Shown here: positions 59,377 through 64,000 of the stretch, one piece after another
How positions within the stretch are numbered: position 1 is the first letter of the stretch
Layout of the letters: every line of letters begins with the position of its first letter
Source of the DNA: Streptomyces sp. NA02950
Lineage (GTDB): Bacteria; Actinomycetota; Actinomycetes; Streptomycetales; Streptomycetaceae
Assembly: GCF_013364155.1 (NCBI RefSeq)
Contig: NZ_CP054916.1
Coordinates: 7,966,001-8,030,000 of the forward strand
DNA length: 64,000 nt
Reading direction: 5' to 3'
The notes under the pieces: model-generated
What the model was told of the DNA's origin: nothing
The model's input: the letters and a program-made list of their open reading frames with translations, nothing else
Databases searched by the model: none
Position numbers and translations under genes: made by a program

Positions 59377-60180
59377 TCAGCTGCCCGTGGACCGGACGGT
59401 GCCCATGATCTTCTTGATCTCGGCGGCTGTCAGCGCGTTCGGAACTCCCTGGTCCGCGTAGATCACCCAGCCGTGCATCGTGCCGTCGGGGAGCTTCTGC
59501 GCGATGCTGTGCACGACGGCCTTCGGCGGGACGCACGAGCTCGGGCGATGGGTGACCGTGACCTCCGCGGTCGCGGTGTAGCCGTCGATACCGCCGTGCT
59601 TCCACGGCTTGGCCTCCGTGACCTTGATCTTGGGCTTGTGGTCCTCACCTCCGTACGCGGCGAAGCCCCAGTTGCCCGCCCAGTTACGAGCGTTCTCCTG
59701 GAGGGTGCCGTCCTTGCCGCCGCCCGTGGTGCCGACGGTGGCGAGCTGCCCCTTGCCCGCCTCACCGAGTGCCTTCGGGTTGGGGCTCGACTTGCAGCCG
59801 CCCTCGCGGTAGTTGGCCGCTCCGGTCATGACGACGATCGGCTTGCCGCTCTTGTCCGTGTAGGAAAGGGCCGTGGCCTCCTCGAGGACCTTCCACTTCT
59901 TGGCCTTGGCGGGCACGTCGTAGCGGAAGTGGTGCTTCTGTCCGGCCTGCGTCTGCCATCCCGCGACCGACGGCTGATCGTCCGAGGGGTTCGCCGGGGC
60001 GGAGGACTGGGACGACCCCGCCGAGGGTGCCTTCGACCCCGCGGCGCCGGGGCTCTTGTCCGCGGCCTTGGTGTTCTTGTCCGTGGCACTGCCGGTGTCT
60101 TCGTTGCACCCGCTCAGGGTGACGGCGATACCGATGCCCACGGCCGCTATCAGGGTCTTCTTCGTTCGTCGGGACGGCAT
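59377..60180 (-). CDS. Predicted lipoprotein of unknown function
   Basis: 267 aa if started at the ATG at 60180, which gives a standard lipoprotein signal: RRTKK, hydrophobic TLIAAVGIGIAVTL, lipobox LSGC. An ATG at 60234 would add 18 polar residues before it. After the Cys comes an Asp/Ser/Lys-rich linker to about residue 75, then a globular domain with HHFRYDVPAKAKKWKVLE, VVMTGAANYREGGC and GWVIYADQGVPNALTAAEI near the end. It has the look of Streptomyces envelope proteins of unknown role. Two internal cysteines could form a disulfide. I do not recognise a function. Confidence 0.8.
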   Translation of the reverse strand: MPSRRTKKTLIAAVGIGIAVTLSGCNEDTGSATDKNTKAADKSPGAAGSKAPSAGSSQSSAPANPSDDQPSVAGWQTQAGQKHHFRYDVPAKAKKWKVLEEATALSYTDKSGKPIVVMTGAANYREGGCKSSPNPKALGEAGKGQLATVGTTGGGKDGTLQENARNWAGNWGFAAYGGEDHKPKIKVTEAKPWKHGGIDGYTATAEVTVTHRPSSCVPPKAVVHSIAQKLPDGTMHGWVIYADQGVPNALTAAEIKKIMGTVRSTGS

Positions 60181-60352
60181 CCGGGTGGACTGCCGGTGCT
60201 GGGCGATGGGCTCGAGGATCTTTGGCTGAGACATGATCGGCACTCTAGGTGAACCGCACGTCCGCCCCTCCACCAGGTCGATGCCTACGGCGAGACGGAT
60301 ACGTGCTCGTGACAGATCGCTTAACTTGTGGCACGCGCGGCAGTGGTGCGGC

Positions 60353-60640
60353 TCACAGCTTTTCGAAGGGATCGTGCTCGGAGAGCAGCCTCTCGACCCG
60401 CGCCTGGTCGACCCGGCTGACGATCTGCCCGGCCTCCTGCCGGTCCCGGATCACCTTGGCCAGGGTGAAGGCCGAGGTCACCAGGTAGAGCACGGCGATG
60501 GCCAGGAAGCCACGGACCCAGGCGTCGGCGTTCAGCCGGAAGATGCCGATGGCGGTGGCCGCCATGGCGACGGAGAAGGAGGCGACGGCCTGACCGTAGA
60601 ACGCGGCCGTACTCTGTTGCTTGACCGGTGTCTCACTCAT
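60353..60640 (-). CDS. YiaA/YiaB-family small membrane protein
   Basis: 95 aa with two predicted membrane helices, AVASFSVAMAATAIGIF and GFLAIAVLYLVTSAFTLAKV, preceded by STAAFYGQ, as in the YiaAB two-helix domain. The C-terminal tail IRDRQEAGQIVSRVDQARVE is charged and helical. ATG at 60640; the longer frame upstream has no ribosome site. Function of the family is unknown. A triple TACTCA repeat lies 45 bases upstream. Confidence 0.8.
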   Translation of the reverse strand: MSETPVKQQSTAAFYGQAVASFSVAMAATAIGIFRLNADAWVRGFLAIAVLYLVTSAFTLAKVIRDRQEAGQIVSRVDQARVERLLSEHDPFEKL

Positions 60641-60685
60641 GCGGACAAGAATCGGCGGACGCGGCGGGCCCCGCATCCGACCGGA

Positions 60686-60713
60686 TACTCAGGTACATAC
60701 TCAGACGTACTCA
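60686..60713. repeat. Three phased TACTCA repeats
   Basis: TACTCA at 60686, 60698 and 60708 (TGAGTA on the minus strand), 12 and 10 bases apart, upstream of the YiaA-like gene and next to the end of the MerR gene. The near-helical spacing suggests a protein-binding site or promoter element. Confidence 0.4.
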
Positions 60714-60717
60714 GAAA

Positions 60718-61464
60718 TCAGGTGTCTGCCGCTCTTTCGTGGCTTAGGTACGCCTCCAGTTCGGCGGCCCCGGTCAGCATCGCCCGCCCGCGGGCGGACA
60801 GTCGGCCGTGCCAGTCGCACAGTGCGCCCTCCAGCGGCTCCAGCCCACCGGCCGCCCGCACCTGGGCGATCAGCGGGGCGATCCGCTCCAGCAGGTAGCC
60901 GCCCCGCCTGAGCTGGTGGGCCAGCCGGGCGTCCCGTACGTCGGCATCGTCGTAGACGCGGTACCCGGTCAGCGGGTCGCGGCGCGGGCGCACCAGTCCG
61001 GCGCGCTCCCATGCGCGCAGTGTCGCGGGCCGGATTCCGAGCTCTTCCGCCAGCGGCCCGATGAATGTGCCGCGGGGCGCGGACACCGCCGCGTCGGGTC
61101 CGGACGTCGTGGTGGGCGCCAGGTCGCGGAGGGCGCTCTCCACGGCCTGGAGGGTCCGGCGGTCGTCGAGGAGTTGGACGTGGCTCTCGTCGATGAGGCG
61201 GAACGCCTCCTCGGCCGCGCCCTCGTTCACCGCCCGCATGATCGACGTCGCCGTCCGGTGGCCGTGGCCGGGCACCAGGGCGAGGAACGCGCGCAGGGCC
61301 CGCGCGTGCAGCGAGGTATAGGTGCGGTAGCCGTGGGGGGTGCGAGCGGCGGCCGGAAGGATGCCGGCCTCCTCGTAGTTCCTGATCGCCTGCGTGGACA
61401 GACCGTGCCCGCGCGCCAGATCAACCGGCCTGAGCCGCTCACTACTTTGAAGGTTCCGTCCCAT
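60718..61464 (-). CDS. MerR-family regulator with two MerR-type motifs (TioE family)
   Basis: 248 aa. The first helix-turn-helix is LRPVDLARGHGLSTQAIRNY with EEAGILPAA and HGYRTY; a second MerR-like motif, GIRPATLRAWERAGLVRPRR then GYRVYDD, begins near residue 145. Having both is the TioE-family pattern. The middle region (residues 55-125) is helical. ATG at 61464 lies 58 bases from the start of the erythromycin esterase family gene on the other strand, so the two share a promoter region and the esterase is the likely target. The inducer is unknown. Confidence 0.85.
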   Translation of the reverse strand: MGRNLQSSERLRPVDLARGHGLSTQAIRNYEEAGILPAAARTPHGYRTYTSLHARALRAFLALVPGHGHRTATSIMRAVNEGAAEEAFRLIDESHVQLLDDRRTLQAVESALRDLAPTTTSGPDAAVSAPRGTFIGPLAEELGIRPATLRAWERAGLVRPRRDPLTGYRVYDDADVRDARLAHQLRRGGYLLERIAPLIAQVRAAGGLEPLEGALCDWHGRLSARGRAMLTGAAELEAYLSHERAADT

Positions 61465-61501
61465 GGGCCTGACGATATCGCGGGAAAGTCTCAATCGAAA
61501 G

Positions 61502-61519
61502 TTCAACGATACCGTTGAA
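61502..61519. promoter_or_regulatory. Inverted repeat upstream of the esterase gene
   Basis: TTCAACG-ATAC-CGTTGAA, a perfect 7-bp inverted repeat, sits three bases before the ATG at 61523 in the divergent gap. It is a candidate site for the TioE-type regulator. So close to the start, it could also block the ribosome site. Confidence 0.45.
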
Positions 61520-61522
61520 GGC

Positions 61523-62746
61523 ATGGCTACCGACATCAAGAACACCGCCCATGCCGTCGAGGCCGCCGCCATCATGAGGCTGCTCCCGGCCCGGCCGCGG
61601 CTGCTCGCTCTGGGCGAGCCCACCCACGGCGAGGACACTCCGCTCGATCTCCGCAACGAGCTCTTCCGGCAGCTCGTCGAGCAGGAGGGCTACCGGACGA
61701 TCGCGATCGAGAGCGACTGCGTGCTGGGCCTGGTCGTGGACGACTACGTCACCTCGGGCACGGGCACCCTCGACGACGTCATGGAGCACGGATTCAGCCA
61801 CGGGTTGGGAGCGTCCGCGGCCAACCGCGAACTCGTGCGCTGGCTACGGGCGTACAACGACGGCCGGCCCGCGTCCGAGCGGGTCCGCTTCGCCGGTTTC
61901 GACGGCCCGCTGGAGATCACCGGGGCCGCGAGCCCCCGGCAGGCCCTCACCGCACTCCACGGCTACCTCGCGGCCCAGGTGGACGCGGACCTGCTGCCCT
62001 GCACCGCGGAAACCCTCGACCGCCTGCTCGGCGCCGACGACCGGTGGACCCCTCCCGACGCGATGATGGACCCGGCCCAGTCCGTGGGGCAGTCGGCCGA
62101 GGCCAGGGAACTGCGGCTGCTCGCCGACGATCTGGTGGCGCTGCTCGACGTGCAGACGCCGCACCTGATCACGGCGACCTCGCGGGACGACTGGGACCGG
62201 GCGCGCCTGTACGGGCGCACCGCCACCGGTCTGCTGCACTACCACTACTGGATGGCCGACACCTCACCGGCCCGTATGACGTGGCTGGTGAGCCTGCGGG
62301 ACCGGATGATGGCCGACAACCTCCTCGCCGTCGTGGAACGGGGCCCGGTACTGGTCCACGCCCACAACGCCCATCTCCAGCGGGACAAGAGCACGATGCG
62401 TATGTGGGACCAGCCGCCGCTGGAGTGGTGGAGCGCCGGCGCGATCGTGGGCGCCCATCTGGGCGAGGACTACGCCTTCCTGGCCATGGCTCTCGGCACG
62501 ATGCGGCATCAGGGAGTGGACACCCCGCCACCGGACACCGTCGAAGGACTCCTGTACGCGCTCCCGGAGGACCGCTGCGTCGTCGACACTCCCCGGCTGG
62601 CCACCGCCCTGGGCGACTCCCGGCCCGACCCCCGTGTGTCCCCCTACTTCGGCTACTTCCCACTCGACCCGGCCCACCTGGCCGGATACGACGGGATCGT
62701 GTTCGTCAAGGACGTTCCGCCGCGCCCGGGTTCGGAACCCCGTTGA
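61523..62746 (+). CDS. Erythromycin esterase family protein
   Basis: 407 aa. LALGEPTHGEDTPLDLRNEL near residue 30 contains the family's GExxHG motif with catalytic His. AIESDCVLGLVVDDYV, VRFAGFDGPLEI, and VLVHAHNAHLQRDKSTM (second His pair) match the EreA/EreB-like fold, which hydrolyses macrolide lactones through an activated water. I use ATG 61523, since the longer frame begins inside the divergent operator. Environmental members usually do not hydrolyse macrolides, and their substrates are mostly unknown. The window's product is itself a macrolactone, but this enzyme's distance from the cluster and its own regulator argue for an independent role. Confidence 0.9.
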   Translation: MATDIKNTAHAVEAAAIMRLLPARPRLLALGEPTHGEDTPLDLRNELFRQLVEQEGYRTIAIESDCVLGLVVDDYVTSGTGTLDDVMEHGFSHGLGASAANRELVRWLRAYNDGRPASERVRFAGFDGPLEITGAASPRQALTALHGYLAAQVDADLLPCTAETLDRLLGADDRWTPPDAMMDPAQSVGQSAEARELRLLADDLVALLDVQTPHLITATSRDDWDRARLYGRTATGLLHYHYWMADTSPARMTWLVSLRDRMMADNLLAVVERGPVLVHAHNAHLQRDKSTMRMWDQPPLEWWSAGAIVGAHLGEDYAFLAMALGTMRHQGVDTPPPDTVEGLLYALPEDRCVVDTPRLATALGDSRPDPRVSPYFGYFPLDPAHLAGYDGIVFVKDVPPRPGSEPR

Positions 62747-62795
62747 TCGTTTATGCGTTGGGCCGTGTGGTCCACGAGCAAAGGAGCGAGACCGC

Positions 62796-63236
62796 ATGGC
62801 TGCCACGCTGGACGAGATCACACGAACCTGGCTTCATGAACCCAGGTTCTGGCAGGTGTCCACCCTGAATCCGGACGGGTCACCACAGTTGACACCGATG
62901 TGGGCCGATCTGGAGGACGGCCTGATAGTGATCAACACTTCGGTCGGCCGGGTCAAGGAGGAGAACCTGCGGCGCGACCCGCGGGTGTCACTCTGCTGTA
63001 TGGACACCGAGAACCCGTATCACCGGGTGGAGGTCCGGGGCCGCGCCGTCCGCTTCGTTTCGGGAGAGCCGGCCGTGCGCGTCATGGACCGTCTCGCGCA
63101 GAAGTACCTCGGCACGGAGACGTTCCCCTGGCTGATCCCCGGCGAGGTGCGCGTGGCGGTCTACATCGAGCCGCACCACGTCCACCGTGTTGTCGGCGTC
63201 GAGAAGTTCCGGCCCGGAGTGCTGCCGGACGCGTGA
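62796..63236 (+). CDS. PPOX-class pyridoxamine-phosphate-oxidase-fold protein (probable F420-dependent)
   Basis: 146 aa, ATG at 62796 with AAAGGAG upstream. EPRFWQVSTLNPDGSPQLTP and DGLIVINTSVGRVKEENLRR, then VEVRGRAVRF and EKFRP at the end, are the split-barrel flavin/deazaflavin-binding fold. The protein lacks known catalytic residues of true pyridoxamine oxidases, as usual for actinobacterial F420-binding members. Substrate unknown. It lies 50 bases after the esterase gene and may be co-transcribed. Confidence 0.88.
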   Translation: MAATLDEITRTWLHEPRFWQVSTLNPDGSPQLTPMWADLEDGLIVINTSVGRVKEENLRRDPRVSLCCMDTENPYHRVEVRGRAVRFVSGEPAVRVMDRLAQKYLGTETFPWLIPGEVRVAVYIEPHHVHRVVGVEKFRPGVLPDA

Positions 63237-63303
63237 GGGCGGGCGGCCGCAGCAACATCAACAAGCCTCCGCACATGCCTACTTCTTGTCGTATATTGAG
63301 CGA

Positions 63304-63456
63304 ATGAGCTCACCTGACCCGGAGCCCCGACCTCCGCTCACACTGGTCGGCAAGATAGACAACGCACTGGCGATACTGCTCATCATCGGTATGGCCTACG
63401 GGGTGTTCTGGCTGCTCTCAAGCCTGGCCTCGTCCTACATAGGGTTGTTCACCTGA
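63304..63456 (+). CDS. Small single-span membrane protein
   Basis: 50 aa, ATG at 63304. A polar Pro-rich N-terminus (SSPDPEPRPPLT) is followed by one long hydrophobic helix (ALAILLIIGMAYGVFWLL) and a short tail. No ribosome site is obvious, and the gene is very short, so it may be missed by gene callers. Function unknown. Confidence 0.55.
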   Translation: MSSPDPEPRPPLTLVGKIDNALAILLIIGMAYGVFWLLSSLASSYIGLFT

Positions 63457-63484
63457 CGCGCCTGGGCTGGTCGGTGGCAGTCGC

Positions 63485-64000
63485 TCAGGCGTTGTCGTGC
63501 GCGTCGACGTTCGCGAGGTAGCGGGCGCGCGCGACGCGGATCCGGGCGAACCACGTCGCGTGCCGCCGGATCTGCCGTTTCTGGAGTTCGGCCTCGGTCC
63601 TCCACCAGATGCGGACCACGGACGTACGGTGCTTGCAGGCGACATCACTCCGAGCCGTGGCGATCTCGGTGCCCGAGGGGGATTCCCCTTTCCACCGGGG
63701 GTCGTTGTTGGCCGTCATCGGGTCCGGGTAGCGGAACCCCTTGGCACGCATGCACGCGCTCCAGCGCGCGAACGCCTTCGTCACGTCCGGATGACGTCTG
63801 GAGCGCTCGTAGGCACCTTCCGCGATGCGGTCCAACCGACCGAAGTCGACTTTGGGCACGTTCCGCAGCAACTCGCGCTCCGCCCGCTTCTCGCAGCCCG
63901 ACGTGCCGTCCTTGCCGTAGGCGGCCGCCCGCTCCTTCGGGGTGAGTCCCCCCTCGCGCCGGGTGATCCAGGCCTCGGCGGCTTCGGAGCGGGGATCGGG
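63485..64000 (-). CDS. Hypothetical protein, N-terminus beyond the window
   Basis: At least 171 codons on the minus strand, open from the window end to the TGA at 63485. Charged, helical sequence: EAWITRREGGLTPKERAAAY, CEKRAERELLRNVPKVDFG, AFARWSACMRAKGFRYPDP. The two cysteines in the SGCEKRAE and SACMRAKG segments recall small exported proteins of actinomycetes with a 'W-x-x-C-M' motif, often with a lipoprotein or Sec signal that would be outside this window. Function unknown. Confidence 0.75.
   Translation of the reverse strand, partial: PDPRSEAAEAWITRREGGLTPKERAAAYGKDGTSGCEKRAERELLRNVPKVDFGRLDRIAEGAYERSRRHPDVTKAFARWSACMRAKGFRYPDPMTANNDPRWKGESPSGTEIATARSDVACKHRTSVVRIWWRTEAELQKRQIRRHATWFARIRVARARYLANVDAHDNA

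Noticed and set aside
61523..62746. Erythromycin esterase homologue as self-resistance for the depsipeptide
   Set aside because: It has its own divergent regulator, is 9 kb from the sigma factor, and antimycin-type compounds target respiration in eukaryotes, so bacterial self-resistance by ring opening is not needed.

Overview
This window reads as a chromosome segment of a high-GC actinomycete, almost certainly a Streptomyces. Codons end overwhelmingly in G or C, GTG and TTG starts are common, several secreted proteins carry Sec or Tat signals, and two families typical of this genus appear (HelR behind a rifamycin-associated palindrome, a TioE-type MerR regulator). The centre is one large biosynthetic gene cluster, about 14.37-52.6 kb and perhaps to 54-56 kb. 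Its gene content matches the antimycin family of depsipeptides. The module order (aryl starter, Thr, two alpha-hydroxy acids, one C-methylating PKS extension, a third alpha-hydroxy acid, thioesterase) predicts a 15-membered neoantimycin-type ring.

Layout. 0-12 kb is a mixed accessory region: a DrrAB-like ABC exporter (cut by the window edge), a secreted amidase-domain protein, a secreted trypsin-like protease, panD, an alpha/beta hydrolase behind an inverted repeat, a propionyl-CoA synthetase, a Tat-exported FAD oxidoreductase and an AhpD-like protein. Between them lie fragments of decayed genes (HxlR regulator, GH59 galactosylceramidase, HIT protein). 12.1-14.3 kb is helR.

14.4-25.6 kb holds the starter-unit and tailoring genes. 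One tightly coupled minus-strand operon reads paaA-paaB-paaC-paaD-paaE homologues, tryptophan 2,3-dioxygenase, alpha/beta hydrolase, kynureninase. It should turn tryptophan into anthranilate and then into 3-aminosalicylate. Divergent from it are a stand-alone ACP, an aryl-AMP ligase and a phosphopantetheinyl transferase, which would load the aryl acid. Facing them are an external thioesterase and an NAD-dependent SDR that end the megasynthase operon.

25.7-51.6 kb is the assembly line (minus strand, transcribed from 51.6 kb downward). A 4736-residue NRPS has C-A(Thr)-T and two C-(relic A)-AL-KR-T modules. A 1424-residue PKS has KS-AT-MT-ACP. A 2458-residue NRPS has C-(relic A)-AL-KR-T-TE. Here AL is an acyl-adenylating domain of the PKS/NRPS starter type and KR a ketoreductase, the arrangement expected for alpha-keto acids reduced to alpha-hydroxy acids. 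Two pairs of perfect direct repeats (295 and 268 bp) with foreign codon choice show recent module-to-module copying.

52.1-56.3 kb is probably regulation and export: an ECF sigma factor of the AntA type, an XRE/TPR-like regulator, an MmyB-like XRE regulator and a divergent MFS exporter. 56.4-64 kb is again ordinary accessory sequence: a VOC protein, an alpha/beta hydrolase, a lipoprotein, a YiaA-like membrane protein, a TioE-type regulator divergent from an erythromycin esterase family gene, a PPOX-fold protein and two unknowns. It includes more gene remains (MarR, ArsR-like, peptide deformylase). The many fragments on both flanks fit a gene-flux region such as a chromosome arm; that placement is inference.
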